Source: Terribacillus sp. DMT04 (GTDB lineage Bacteria; Bacillota; Bacilli; Bacillales; Amphibacillaceae). From it: a stretch of DNA of 64,000 nucleotides. Position numbers and translations under genes: made by a program. Below the pieces are notes generated by a model. It worked only from the letters and a program-made list of their open reading frames with translations, was not told where the DNA came from and searched no databases. Below, piece by piece: positions 45,959 to 54,764 of the stretch. The stretch is from assembly GCF_019056395.1 (NCBI RefSeq), contig NZ_CP077639.1, positions 2,482,001 to 2,546,000 of the forward strand. The letters run 5' to 3'. Every line of letters starts with the position of its first letter. Position 1 is the stretch's first letter.

Positions 45959-46648
45959 TCAGTTACCAGGATTTAATTTCTTCTCTACATTTCGCAAATG
46001 AATCAAACATTGCAGACGTGCTAACTCTGCTTCTCCAGTTTTAATGGCTTCATAGATTTCTTTATGCTCCATATAAATCACCTGTTTATTACGCAGTAAG
46101 TCTTCTTTATCTTCAAACGACAAAGCCAGTGCCCGCTTATATACTGTATCCAAATTAGCAAATGTTTGTATCATGACTGGATTATGCGTCGCCTTCATCA
46201 CAGCCAGATGAAAAGCAAAGTCCGCATCCCGTCCTTTATGCATTTCCGTACTATCCGCGTCCTGCATCAACTCCAACGCCGCGCGCATCTCAGCAAGTTC
46301 CTTTTCTGTCCGCCGATCTGCTGCCAGCATGGCTGCTTCTGGCTCCAGAATTTTGCGCATCTCAAACAAATATCGAAAACTGGCTAAGTCTGATTCATCT
46401 ACCATTACTTGATGAAAATATTCACCGTGAAATGCCTGCTCAACATATGTTCCGCCGCCTTGCTTTGAAGAAACAGCTCCTTGTGCTTTAAGTTCACTTA
46501 GCGCTTCTCGAATGGAAGCACGGCTTACACCGTATTTTTCACATAACTTCTTTTCAGTTGGAAGTTTTTGACCAGGTTCAATTTCCCCTTCGACAATTTG
46601 TCCCAAAATTTCGGCTGCAATTCGATGCGCCATTTTCTCCTTCTTCAT
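45959..46648 (-). CDS. FadR-type GntR family regulator
   Basis: Winged-helix N-terminus (EPGQKLPTEKKLCEKYGVS, RASIREALSELKAQGAV) and an all-helical FCD ligand domain (about 95-225, with AFHLAVMKATHNPVM). 229 aa from the ATG at 46648; ATG codons five codons later or 15 codons earlier are also possible, as the ribosome site is not decisive. Divergent from gltP, with about 450 bp between them, so it may control that transporter. FCD ligands are usually organic acids, which would fit a dicarboxylate/glutamate carrier (inference). Confidence 0.87.
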   Translation of the reverse strand: MKKEKMAHRIAAEILGQIVEGEIEPGQKLPTEKKLCEKYGVSRASIREALSELKAQGAVSSKQGGGTYVEQAFHGEYFHQVMVDESDLASFRYLFEMRKILEPEAAMLAADRRTEKELAEMRAALELMQDADSTEMHKGRDADFAFHLAVMKATHNPVMIQTFANLDTVYKRALALSFEDKEDLLRNKQVIYMEHKEIYEAIKTGEAELARLQCLIHLRNVEKKLNPGN

Positions 46649-46843
46649 GATTACGTTCTTTTTCTCCTTTTTTGTCTGACAAATATTCTTCATAGATTTT
46701 ATTAGTTACGGACTACTCTTTCTTTTCAACACTGAAACGCTGATATTTCGCTATTTTCTTTACTCATTTTCTATTTTATCATGCCTTTTACATACATCAA
46801 GATATTTTTGCCTTACAAATTTATCTTGCAAATTATCATTTAT

Positions 46844-46905
46844 ACCGTTTACAATCAGATTAGCGAAAGTCTTGTCCATCTGAGGACCGTTTACTAGATT
46901 AGCGA
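46844..46905 (+). repeat. Two direct repeats upstream of gltP
   Basis: ACCGTTTAC(AATC)AGATTAGCGA at 46844-46866 recurs as ACCGTTTACTAGATTAGCGA at 46886-46905. They lie in the 448-bp region between the GntR gene and gltP and look like paired binding sites. A further imperfect hairpin (agagaag/cttctct, 46981-47007) stands before the gltP promoter. Nothing else is clear in this stretch. Confidence 0.5.
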
Positions 46906-47024
46906 GATATTAGGCATTTGTGTTGTGTTATATTGTTCGTTGATTCATTATCAATGCATTCCAATACGTTCTAATATTCCAGAGAAGGCACATCTGTGTC
47001 TTCTCTCTCTGTCGGCTCACAAAA

Positions 47025-47054
47025 TTGACAAGACGCCAAAACTGTTTCTATCAT
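47025..47054 (+). promoter_or_regulatory. Probable SigA promoter of gltP
   Basis: TTGACA at 47025-47030, an 18-bp spacer and TATCAT at 47049-47054, giving a leader of about 35 nt. Confidence 0.6.
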
Positions 47055-47096
47055 TATTTTTATGTATTTTTATACTTACATCACGGAGGACATCAT

Positions 47097-48383
47097 ATGA
47101 AGCGTTTTAAGATTGGACTAGCCTACCAGATTCTAATTGGACTGGTGTTAGGTATTATTGTTGGTGCGATATTCTATGGCAGTGATACTGCCGTTAATGT
47201 ATTACAGCCCCTTGGAGACTTATTCCTGCGGGCAATTAAGATGATCGTTGTACCGATCGTTATCGCCTCTATCGTTGTAGGTATTGCTGGTGTCGGTGAC
47301 ATCAAGCAAGTTGGGAAACTAGGTTTTAAAACAATTTTGTATTTCGAAATTGTCACAACTATCGCATTAGTCGTTGGATTAGCTTTCGGTAACATCTTCC
47401 AGCCTGGTGCTGGTATTGATCGTTCCGAATTAGAAACAACTAGTATCTCGCAGTATGAGGAAACAGCCGCAACGCAAGAAGAACATACAGTTGTCGATAC
47501 ATTCCTTGAGATTATCCCGACAAATATTTTCCAATCGATGGCGGAAGGGGATATGCTCGCAATCGTATTCTTCTCTGTTTTATTCGGTGTTGGAGTTGCA
47601 GCAATCGGGGAGCGCGGGAAGCCAGTACTTTCCTTCTTCCAAGGTGTAAGCGAAACGATGTTCTGGATTACAAACCTTGTTATGAAACTAGCTCCAATTG
47701 GTGTATTTGGCTTGATTGGTGTCACAGTAGCCAAATTTGGTCTGGAATCACTAATTCCGCTAGGTAAACTTGCAATTATCACATATGGAAGCATGATCTT
47801 CTTCGTTGTCGTAGTCTTTTCAATTATTGCGAAGATCTGCGGCGTGAACTTATTCAAAATGCTGCGTATGCTGAAAGATGAATTGCTGCTTGCTTTCTCT
47901 ACAGCTAGCTCTGAAACAGTTCTTCCTAAAATCATGCAGAAAATGGAACACCTAGGTGCGCCAAAAGCGATTACATCTTTTGTTGTACCGACTGGTTACA
48001 CATTTAACTTGGACGGCTCTACGCTTTACCAAGCGTTAGCTACCCTATTCATCGCACAAATGTATGGTATTGATATGTCCATTTGGGATCAGCTGCTTGT
48101 ACTAGGTGTCCTCATTGTCACATCAAAAGGAATCGCCGCTGTACCTGGGACAAGCTTCGTTGTTCTGCTTGCAACATTGAGCGCAGTCGGACTTCCTGCA
48201 GAAGGCTTAGCCTTTATTGCTGGTATCGACCGTATTTTAGACATGGGACGTACTGCCGTGAACGTTGTCGGCAACTCCTTAGCTGTTGTTGTTATTTCCA
48301 AATGGGAAGGCAAATTCAAACTAAATGAAAAAGCACTAGAAAAACCACTTAAAAAGAGAGCGGGACAAAACCCCAAAAAATGA
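47097..48383 (+). CDS. Dicarboxylate/glutamate:cation symporter (GltP/GltT family)
   Basis: DAACS-family secondary carrier for glutamate, aspartate or C4-dicarboxylates. 428 aa. The Ser-rich re-entrant loop FSTASSETVLPKIM, the TM7 motif NLDGSTLY and the second re-entrant loop SKGIAAVPGTSFVVLLA are all present. The ATG at 47097 follows ggagga. About ten C-terminal residues (KKRAGQNPKK) are encoded by the terminal repeat of the adjacent IS element, so the native tail and terminator have been replaced; the transport core is intact. Confidence 0.93.
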   Translation: MKRFKIGLAYQILIGLVLGIIVGAIFYGSDTAVNVLQPLGDLFLRAIKMIVVPIVIASIVVGIAGVGDIKQVGKLGFKTILYFEIVTTIALVVGLAFGNIFQPGAGIDRSELETTSISQYEETAATQEEHTVVDTFLEIIPTNIFQSMAEGDMLAIVFFSVLFGVGVAAIGERGKPVLSFFQGVSETMFWITNLVMKLAPIGVFGLIGVTVAKFGLESLIPLGKLAIITYGSMIFFVVVVFSIIAKICGVNLFKMLRMLKDELLLAFSTASSETVLPKIMQKMEHLGAPKAITSFVVPTGYTFNLDGSTLYQALATLFIAQMYGIDMSIWDQLLVLGVLIVTSKGIAAVPGTSFVVLLATLSAVGLPAEGLAFIAGIDRILDMGRTAVNVVGNSLAVVVISKWEGKFKLNEKALEKPLKKRAGQNPKK

Positions 48384-48392
48384 GAAATTAAA

Positions 48393-48440
48393 ATGAGGCA
48401 GGCGTCTCCGAGAATTCGGAGATGCCTGCCTCATCTTTTT
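48393..48440 (+). terminator. Terminator hairpin at the left end of the IS
   Basis: 19-bp nearly perfect stem (atgaggcaggcgtctccga and its partner) with a GAAT loop, then CTTTTT. It now ends gltP transcripts and shields the transposase from read-through. Confidence 0.85.
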
Positions 48441-48470
48441 ATCGTTAATTTACTGTTTATAGAAGCAAAA

Positions 48471-48528
48471 AAAGGACCCCTCTGATAGAATTAAGTTACG
48501 ACACAAAACACAAAAGAGGAGGGTCCTT
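48471..48528 (+). promoter_or_regulatory. Hairpin hiding the transposase ribosome site
   Basis: AAGGACCC/GGGTCCTT plus CTCT/AGAG (one bulge) pairs the transposase SD GAGGAGG with upstream sequence. In transcripts entering from outside the stem would form and block translation, a common IS safeguard. Confidence 0.6.
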
Positions 48529-50298
48529 ATGTTTAAACATTATACCATGTGTGAAGTCGTTTTACCTCTAGATTTGGAAAGAAAATTACCTGAAAATGAT
48601 ATTGCTTTTACCGTTAACCATTTAGTAGAAAGTATTCCAGACGAAGCTTTTGACGGTTTCCGTCGGGAAACCGGACACCCTGCTTATCACCCTCGCATGA
48701 TGATGAAGATTATTTTATGTGCCTATACGCAATCCGTTTTCTCGGGCCGTAAAATTGAGTCATTACTTCAAGACAGCGTACGCATGATGTGGCTTGCCCA
48801 AGATTATCAGCCCAGCTATCGCACCATCAACCGATTCCGTGTGAACCCTCACGTAAAAGAACTCTTACGCCAGTGCTTTGTCCAATTTCGCAGCCAGCTG
48901 GTTCAAGAAAAAGTCATTGAAGAAGAAGCCATTTTTATTGATGGCACCAAAATCGAAGCAAATGCCAACAAGTTTACTTTTGTATGGCGGAAGTCCACTG
49001 AGAAATACAGTACGCAATTGGTGGAAAGATCGGCTCAGATGTATGAAGAACTGTTGGAGCAGGAAATTATCCCCGCAATCGAGCTGGAGAACCCCGAAGC
49101 CCTATCGGGCGAAGAGTTAACAAAAGTAGCAGAAAAACTGGACGAAAAGGTGCAGGAATACGATCGCCGCATAGAAGCAAGTGATGATACTGCCGAACGC
49201 AAGCAGCTTCGTTCCGAACGTAAAGCACCAAAACAGTACCGAAAGCAAGTCAATGATTTCATTAAACGGAAATCAAAATATCAGGTCGACATGGAAATCT
49301 TCGGAGACAGAAATAGCTACTCCAAAACTGACCATGGTGCCACTTTTATGCGCATGAAAGATGATTATATGAAAAATGGCCAACTTAAACCTGGGTACAA
49401 TGTGCAGCTGGCTACTGAAGGTCAATATGCCCTGGCCTATGATGTGTTCCCGAATCCTACGGATACGCGAACTTTCATCCCTTTCCTTGATAAGATTGAA
49501 CGGGACTTTTTTGAGCTGCCCGACTATATTGTCGCGGATGCCGGATATGGCAGTGAGCAAAATTATGATGATGTGGTAAATAATCGGAAGCGCATCCCTC
49601 TCATCACCTATAATCACTACCGAAAAGAAAAGCAAAAGAAATATAAACAAGATCCTTACCAAGTAGCTCACTGGGATTACGATGCCGAAGGCGACTTTTT
49701 CACTTGCCCGAATAACCGGAAATTAGCGTTTCGGTACCTATCCGAAAGATGCGACAAATTTGGATTTAAGCGTCATTATCGCGTGTATGAATGTGACGAT
49801 TGTACTGCTTGTCCCTTACGTGCAGAATGTACGAAAGCGAAAGAAGGAAACAACCGGAAAATCTATTACAACGAAAGATGGGAAAAACAAAAAGCATATA
49901 CCCAGCAATTACTCAGCGAAAAAGAAACAGGGAAAATTTACGGAAAACGTAAAATAGATGTCGAGCCAGTCTTCGGATTTCTGAAGGCTCATTTGTGTTT
50001 CACTCGTTTCTCGGTACGAAGTAAAGAGAAAGTGGAAAACGAATTAGGATTCGCCTTCATGGCGGTGAACATCAGGAAGTTCACCGCCAGATCAGCAAGT
50101 ATAGTAAGGAATTCAAAAAATATCAGATCAAAAAAGATCTCGGTCACCATTTTCCTGGTGACCGAGATCTTTTTTGTGTCAGAGAGGAGTTATGTCCCGC
50201 TCTCTTTTTTCATACCCACAAAACGCGAAAGTGTGTGCCGCCCATTATATAGTACAAAAGCGGTAAATCCTCACCGACTACCTGACCTATCACATTGA
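48529..50298 (+). CDS. IS1182 family transposase (reads past the IS end)
   Basis: DDE transposase of 589 aa. N-terminal DUF772-type domain (about 45-120, with HPRMMMKIILCAYTQSVFSG), catalytic D138 (AIFIDGTKIEAN), D337 (VADAGYG) and E479 (KIDVEPVFGFLKAH), and a four-cysteine cluster before the last acidic residue. There is no stop codon before the right inverted repeat. The last 30 or so residues therefore come from host DNA antisense to mupG and are not native. No frameshift is seen, so it may be active. Confidence 0.93.
   Translation: MFKHYTMCEVVLPLDLERKLPENDIAFTVNHLVESIPDEAFDGFRRETGHPAYHPRMMMKIILCAYTQSVFSGRKIESLLQDSVRMMWLAQDYQPSYRTINRFRVNPHVKELLRQCFVQFRSQLVQEKVIEEEAIFIDGTKIEANANKFTFVWRKSTEKYSTQLVERSAQMYEELLEQEIIPAIELENPEALSGEELTKVAEKLDEKVQEYDRRIEASDDTAERKQLRSERKAPKQYRKQVNDFIKRKSKYQVDMEIFGDRNSYSKTDHGATFMRMKDDYMKNGQLKPGYNVQLATEGQYALAYDVFPNPTDTRTFIPFLDKIERDFFELPDYIVADAGYGSEQNYDDVVNNRKRIPLITYNHYRKEKQKKYKQDPYQVAHWDYDAEGDFFTCPNNRKLAFRYLSERCDKFGFKRHYRVYECDDCTACPLRAECTKAKEGNNRKIYYNERWEKQKAYTQQLLSEKETGKIYGKRKIDVEPVFGFLKAHLCFTRFSVRSKEKVENELGFAFMAVNIRKFTARSASIVRNSKNIRSKKISVTIFLVTEIFFVSERSYVPLSFFIPTKRESVCRPLYSTKAVNPHRLPDLSH
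50130..50175. terminator. Bidirectional terminator hairpin at the right end of the IS
   Basis: Perfect 20-bp stem (gatctcggtcacca core with A/T arms) and a 6-nt loop. Works on either strand and now ends the murRQP-mupG transcript. It is also translated as part of the transposase frame. Confidence 0.85.
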
Positions 50299-51262
50299 CC
50301 TTATTGTCCTGTAGCAACGCACGTCTAGCAATTTGAATCTCGCCTTTATAGCGCAGATACAAATCATTGTCGATTGTAATAGCACCCTTTCTTCGCTCTA
50401 TACAATTGGAGGGCTCTATCTTTATATCCCTGAACATCCCACTCATACGAGATTCCTCCGAACGAATAACATCTCGCGCATTATCAGGGCGGTTATGTGT
50501 CCCTTTACCAAGCAGCTGATGCGCTCTGTTTCTATCACCAAAAGCATGTGCGCGGAGTGTAAGAATTCGCTCGGAATCTGTCAGCTGTTCTAACGCCTCC
50601 TCCGAAACATCTGAATCACCAATCAAAATCTTATCTACCCCATATGCTTTCAATTCTGTATAAGCAGCAAACGTACCATACGTGCGATGCTGCTCTAATG
50701 TTGGCAAACCCTGATACAGCGGACCACGTCGGTTGCAATCACCCGGAATAAATGCTTGCACCTTTAGTCCGTGCGACTGAAACATACGATTTTTATCTAA
50801 AAAGTCACCAAGAGACAATCCAGTTTCTGGTCGGGGATAAAAATTATGCCACACTTCTGTATGTGCTGTAGATAACCCATTTTCCAGTAAACGAACTAAT
50901 TGTGCTTCCGTCAGCGTGCTTGCGTTCAGTGCAATTGTCATCTGCTTCGATAACCGGACAATCACATCTTCTTCCAAGCCATAATCAATTCGCAAGCCCG
51001 TCAATCCCCAGTCCAATACTTTGTCGGCAGATTGCCAATCCAAACCGAGTTTCTCCATGCTAGCTGCAGAGATATCAGCAATAAACTCCATATCAAGTGA
51101 CGAAGCAATTGATCCGATGGCCTGCAATTTCGTTCGATACTGTGACGCATCGTCTTCCGGTATGTGCAAGGAAGTGAACATGCTTCGAAATCCTGCAGCA
51201 TAATACTTTTTGATTGTTTCTATCTCTACTGAATCATGTAAGTAGACAGCTATCCCTAACAT
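50210..51262 (-). CDS. mupG: 6-phospho-N-acetylmuramidase MupG (DUF871)
   Basis: Splits intracellular MurNAc-6-P-GlcNAc into MurNAc-6-P and GlcNAc, as shown for the Staphylococcus aureus protein in the murQ-mupG-murP-murR operon. 350 aa: N-terminal TIM barrel opening MLGIAVYLHDSVEIETIK with GLRIDYGLEED and HNFYPRPETGLSL, and a C-terminal small beta domain (about 235-350). The stop codon touches the IS end, so the last residues may differ from the native form; overall length is normal. Last gene of the operon. Confidence 0.92.
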   Translation of the reverse strand: MLGIAVYLHDSVEIETIKKYYAAGFRSMFTSLHIPEDDASQYRTKLQAIGSIASSLDMEFIADISAASMEKLGLDWQSADKVLDWGLTGLRIDYGLEEDVIVRLSKQMTIALNASTLTEAQLVRLLENGLSTAHTEVWHNFYPRPETGLSLGDFLDKNRMFQSHGLKVQAFIPGDCNRRGPLYQGLPTLEQHRTYGTFAAYTELKAYGVDKILIGDSDVSEEALEQLTDSERILTLRAHAFGDRNRAHQLLGKGTHNRPDNARDVIRSEESRMSGMFRDIKIEPSNCIERRKGAITIDNDLYLRYKGEIQIARRALLQDNKVNVIGQVVGEDLPLLYYIMGGTHFRVLWV

Positions 51263-51307
51263 CTTCGCCCTCCTATGTAGAAAAGGCGCCAGCCGACGCC
51301 TTTTACC

Positions 51308-52684
51308 TCAAATATCCTTTGCCATCTCTTCTTTAAAACCGAAGAAATAGGTGAAAAGAAACCCAGCAATGTACGCAGCAACGATTCCGATAATATATTG
51401 CAGATATTTTCCTTCTGCAATAAGGGGGATTAACGATAATCCCGATACCCCAATGGCTTTTGCACCTGTAGCAAACAAGGCCTGAACGGCACCGCCGACA
51501 GCTGCTCCTAAGCAAGCGGTTACGAATGGCCGGCCGAGTGGCAGTGTTACGCCGTAAAGCAGCGGTTCTCCAATCCCAAGAAAGCCAGCAGGCAGTGCGC
51601 CTTTAATAATGTTTCGTAGACGTTTGTTGCGTGTTTTTACAAAAATGGCAATCGAAGCACCAACCTGCCCGCCGCCAGCCATCGCCAATATCGGAAGTAA
51701 AGCCGTAAACGTGAATGTCTGAATCAGCTCAACGTGAATCGGCGTCAAACCGTGATGCAGTCCGACCATAACGAGCGGCAGGAAGAACCCAGCAAGCAAT
51801 GCACCAGCGACAACACCGCCCACATCCAAGACAGCATTAATACCAGTAGTAATGCCATCTGACAATACACCGGCAACCGGCATAATCACAAGCAAAGAAG
51901 CGACTCCGACGAACAGGACAGTCAAAATAGGTGTAAAAATAATATCAATACTATTTGGCATAAACTTGCGCACACGCTTCTCGATAAAACTCATCAGCCA
52001 AGCAGCGAAAATGACACCAAATAACCCGCCGCGTCCTGGTACAAGTGCCTCTCCGAATAACGTAATAGTCGCGAGAGCCGGGTTAAAGAGAATCATCCCG
52101 GCAATAGCTCCGAGCACTGGTGAGCCGCCAAACTCTTTGGCTGTGTTCCACCCGACTAAAATAGCGAGGAAACTGAATAAACTGCCGCCGATGAGCTGAA
52201 GAATCTGTACAATAGCAAGTGTCGGATCAGCCCCTGCATTGACCGCAAAGCTCACCCCGCCATTGATGATACCGGAAGCAATCAACCCAGGAATAAGCGG
52301 AATGAAAATATTTCCGATACGCCGCAGTAAAAACTTAAGCGGCGTTTTATTCTTTTCCTTCATCTTTTCGCGTTTGATTTGCGCCTTTTCTTCAAATGTC
52401 AGATTGTCCATATCAGCAGCTTCTTCTCCAACACCAAGTCCGGTCATACGGCTGATCTCATCTGTCACTTTATTCACAGTTCCGGGACCGACAACGATTT
52501 GCAGCGTATCATCTACGACAACACCCATGACGCCATCAATTTGTTTCAATGCATCAAAGTTAACTAATGCGTCATCCTTCACCCGCATGCGAACACGTGT
52601 CATACAGTGCGTTAAAGCAACCACATTATCCGAACCGCCAACCTCGCGCAGAATCTGCTCCGCCAATTGATTCATCTTCGCCAT
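51308..52684 (-). CDS. murP: PTS MurNAc(-GlcNAc) transporter EIIBC, MurP
   Basis: Imports and phosphorylates MurNAc-GlcNAc or MurNAc. 458 aa. EIIB domain with phosphocysteine C27 (ALTHCMTRVRMRV), then an EIIC domain of about ten helices with the conserved GIGEPLLYGVTLPL. There is no EIIA domain, so it relies on a separate EIIA-Glc type protein. Operon context with murQ and mupG supports the substrate assignment over other glucose-family permeases. Confidence 0.93.
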   Translation of the reverse strand: MAKMNQLAEQILREVGGSDNVVALTHCMTRVRMRVKDDALVNFDALKQIDGVMGVVVDDTLQIVVGPGTVNKVTDEISRMTGLGVGEEAADMDNLTFEEKAQIKREKMKEKNKTPLKFLLRRIGNIFIPLIPGLIASGIINGGVSFAVNAGADPTLAIVQILQLIGGSLFSFLAILVGWNTAKEFGGSPVLGAIAGMILFNPALATITLFGEALVPGRGGLFGVIFAAWLMSFIEKRVRKFMPNSIDIIFTPILTVLFVGVASLLVIMPVAGVLSDGITTGINAVLDVGGVVAGALLAGFFLPLVMVGLHHGLTPIHVELIQTFTFTALLPILAMAGGGQVGASIAIFVKTRNKRLRNIIKGALPAGFLGIGEPLLYGVTLPLGRPFVTACLGAAVGGAVQALFATGAKAIGVSGLSLIPLIAEGKYLQYIIGIVAAYIAGFLFTYFFGFKEEMAKDI

Positions 52685-52699
52685 CCTGATTCCCCCTCT

Positions 52700-53590
52700 T
52701 TACGCTTTTATCGCTGACCGAACAAACCCTCCTGCTTCTGCTAGCTTTTGTGCAGCATCTTCCTTTGACAAATCAAGCAGCAGCATAACAATAGCTGTTT
52801 TCACATGACCATCCGCTTTATGGAATGCATCTTCCGCAAGGCTGTAAGCAGAACCCGTCGCGTCCATAATGATTCGCTTGGAACGCTCCTGCAGCTTAGC
52901 GTTGGTCGGTTTTACATCGACCATTAAATTTTCATACACTTTTCCGATGCCGACCATACTGGCGGTCGAAATCATATTCAGCACCAGCTTTTGTGCTGTC
53001 CCAGCTTTTAATCGTGTGGAGCCAGCCAGCACCTCGGCGCCCGTTTCCACTTCAATTGCAATACGAGCGTGCTTGGAAACGGCCGCATCTAGATTACAAG
53101 CAATGCTGACTGTAGAAGCGCCCACAGCTGCTGCGTAATCGAGTGCACCGATTACATAAGGCGTCCTGCCGCTAGCTGCAATGCCAATGACCGTATCTTT
53201 TGCACATAATCCTATTTCCTCTAGCTCTTTTGCTCCAAGACTAGGATTATCTTCAGCTCCTTCTTTTGCCTTCCGAAAAGCCGACATTCCGCCTGCCAGC
53301 AAGCCTTGCACCATGTCTTCTGCTGTGCTGAACGTTGGCGGACATTCAACTGCGTCTAAGATACCAAGTCGGCCGCTTGTTCCCGCACCAGTGTAAATCA
53401 GTCTGCCGCCTGCCTGGAAAGTGCTAATCACTTGTTCCACTGCTGCTGTGATTTCTGGCAAAGCCGCTTCTACCGCTAGCGGTACCGTTTGATCTTCTTT
53501 GTTCATAAGCTGCAATACTTCTTTTACAGAAAGCTGATCCAGCTGCATACTGCTTGGATTCCGTTTTTCTGTCGTCAATTTATCTAGCAT
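52700..53590 (-). CDS. murQ: N-acetylmuramic acid 6-phosphate etherase
   Basis: Removes the lactyl ether from MurNAc-6-P, giving GlcNAc-6-P and D-lactate. 296 aa with a SIS domain. Signature LIYTGAGTSGRLGILDAVE followed by CPPTF; the Glu of DAVE is the probable catalytic base. GIAASGRTPYVIGAL and ACNLDAAVSKHARI also match. 9 bp after murR and 15 bp before murP. Confidence 0.96.
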   Translation of the reverse strand: MLDKLTTEKRNPSSMQLDQLSVKEVLQLMNKEDQTVPLAVEAALPEITAAVEQVISTFQAGGRLIYTGAGTSGRLGILDAVECPPTFSTAEDMVQGLLAGGMSAFRKAKEGAEDNPSLGAKELEEIGLCAKDTVIGIAASGRTPYVIGALDYAAAVGASTVSIACNLDAAVSKHARIAIEVETGAEVLAGSTRLKAGTAQKLVLNMISTASMVGIGKVYENLMVDVKPTNAKLQERSKRIIMDATGSAYSLAEDAFHKADGHVKTAIVMLLLDLSKEDAAQKLAEAGGFVRSAIKA

Positions 53591-53599
53591 ATGCTTCCC

Positions 53600-54460
53600 T
53601 CACTTTTGTTCTGTTTGGAATGTTTGCTGTATTGCCTGACGTGATTTTTCGAGTGCTTCGATAGTATGGTTATAATTTCTTCCGGCTACAGCCGTGTACA
53701 TAATGTCCATGACGTACATTTGCACAATGCGGGAACTTGTAGCTGCACTGCGGATCTGCGCTTCCCTGGCAACAGTAAAAAGCTTGATATCTGCTAGCTC
53801 CTGCAGCCGATTCTGCCCTACTTTCGTCATTGCAATCGTTGTGGCACCTGATTGCTTTGCCTGCTGCAAAACCGGAAGCAGCTGTTCTGTCTCCCCAGAA
53901 TAACTTATCGCAAAAGCAACATCATCTGCTGTTAAATTGGCAGCAGATGCCAGTTGCTGATGCGCATCACTATACGCCGTACACCATTTGCCAATCCGGC
54001 CAAATTTCTGTTCTCCATCTTCTGCAACTAAATAAGAAGCACCCACACCATAAAAATCAATTTTACGCGCATGTGCGATTGCCGATACCACCGCTTCCAT
54101 CGCCGCTTCATCATTAACCAGCAGCGTCTTTCTGATCGACTGCGTATGCTTCTCCGCAATTGCCTCCATTAAATGCGCAACCGTATCATTCGGCTTGATT
54201 TCATGGAACACCCCTTTGTCAGCGCTTACATTTTGTAAATCACCAACAATCTTCAACTTCAAATTTTTGTATCCTGTTACACCAATCGATTTACACAGAC
54301 GGATAACAGCCGCTTCACTTGATCCACTCCTATCTGCCAGCTCCTTCACCGTAAGCTGGACCACTTCAGCAGGATGTGCAAGTATGTAATTGGCTGCATG
54401 CTTTTCAGAAGGCTTAATTCTTTGCAAATTCTCTCGAAGCAGTGTTAAACCGCCCTTCAT
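53600..54460 (-). CDS. murR: RpiR family regulator MurR
   Basis: Transcription regulator of the mur operon, probably sensing MurNAc-6-P. 286 aa: N-terminal HTH_6 domain (about 1-77, SEAAVIRLCKSIGVTGYKNL) and C-terminal SIS domain (about 115-255, with FYGVGASYLVAEDGEQKF). The ATG at 54460 fits the ribosome site better than the GTG three codons earlier. First gene of murR-murQ-murP-mupG. TATACT about 55 bp upstream may be its -10. Confidence 0.92.
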   Translation of the reverse strand: MKGGLTLLRENLQRIKPSEKHAANYILAHPAEVVQLTVKELADRSGSSEAAVIRLCKSIGVTGYKNLKLKIVGDLQNVSADKGVFHEIKPNDTVAHLMEAIAEKHTQSIRKTLLVNDEAAMEAVVSAIAHARKIDFYGVGASYLVAEDGEQKFGRIGKWCTAYSDAHQQLASAANLTADDVAFAISYSGETEQLLPVLQQAKQSGATTIAMTKVGQNRLQELADIKLFTVAREAQIRSAATSSRIVQMYVMDIMYTAVAGRNYNHTIEALEKSRQAIQQTFQTEQK

Positions 54461-54764
54461 ATAGTTCACCTTCCTCTTTTTTAAAATTTAGATTCATAAT
54501 TAGAGTATATTACTAAAACAAAATTTCATGAAGGTGTTTGAAAAGATTGTTTAGTGAGTTTTTGATTGATGATTGAGATTCAGTTGATGTGGATAAAAAA
54601 ATAGCTTTATCATATGTAAACGAGAGCGTTGAACTAGGTAAATAGTTTTAGCAAGTGACTTCTAAACTATAAAAATGGGTTATTTCTTCCTGTTCATAAC
54701 AGCATTTACCATCTGGTATCATAACTATAGTAATACTATAATTTACCGACAGTAGGTGTTTGCT

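Larger units (their letters stand above)
48352..50209 (+). mobile_element. IS1182-family insertion sequence
   Basis: Bounded by 17-bp perfect inverted repeats AAAAAGAGAGCGGGACA (48352-48368) and TGTCCCGCTCTCTTTTT (50193-50209), with partial similarity continuing inwards. Carries one transposase gene and a strong terminator hairpin near each end. No clear target duplication is seen. The left end lies inside the gltP reading frame and the right end abuts the mupG stop codon. The element looks complete. Confidence 0.85.

Noticed and set aside
47174-47935. 253-codon minus-strand ORF inside gltP
   Set aside because: Exact antisense shadow of the symporter gene; low-complexity Ser/Thr/Ile/Pro product without family features.
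48393-48440. Native gltP terminator
   Set aside because: It lies inside the inverted repeats of the IS, so it belongs to the element rather than to gltP.
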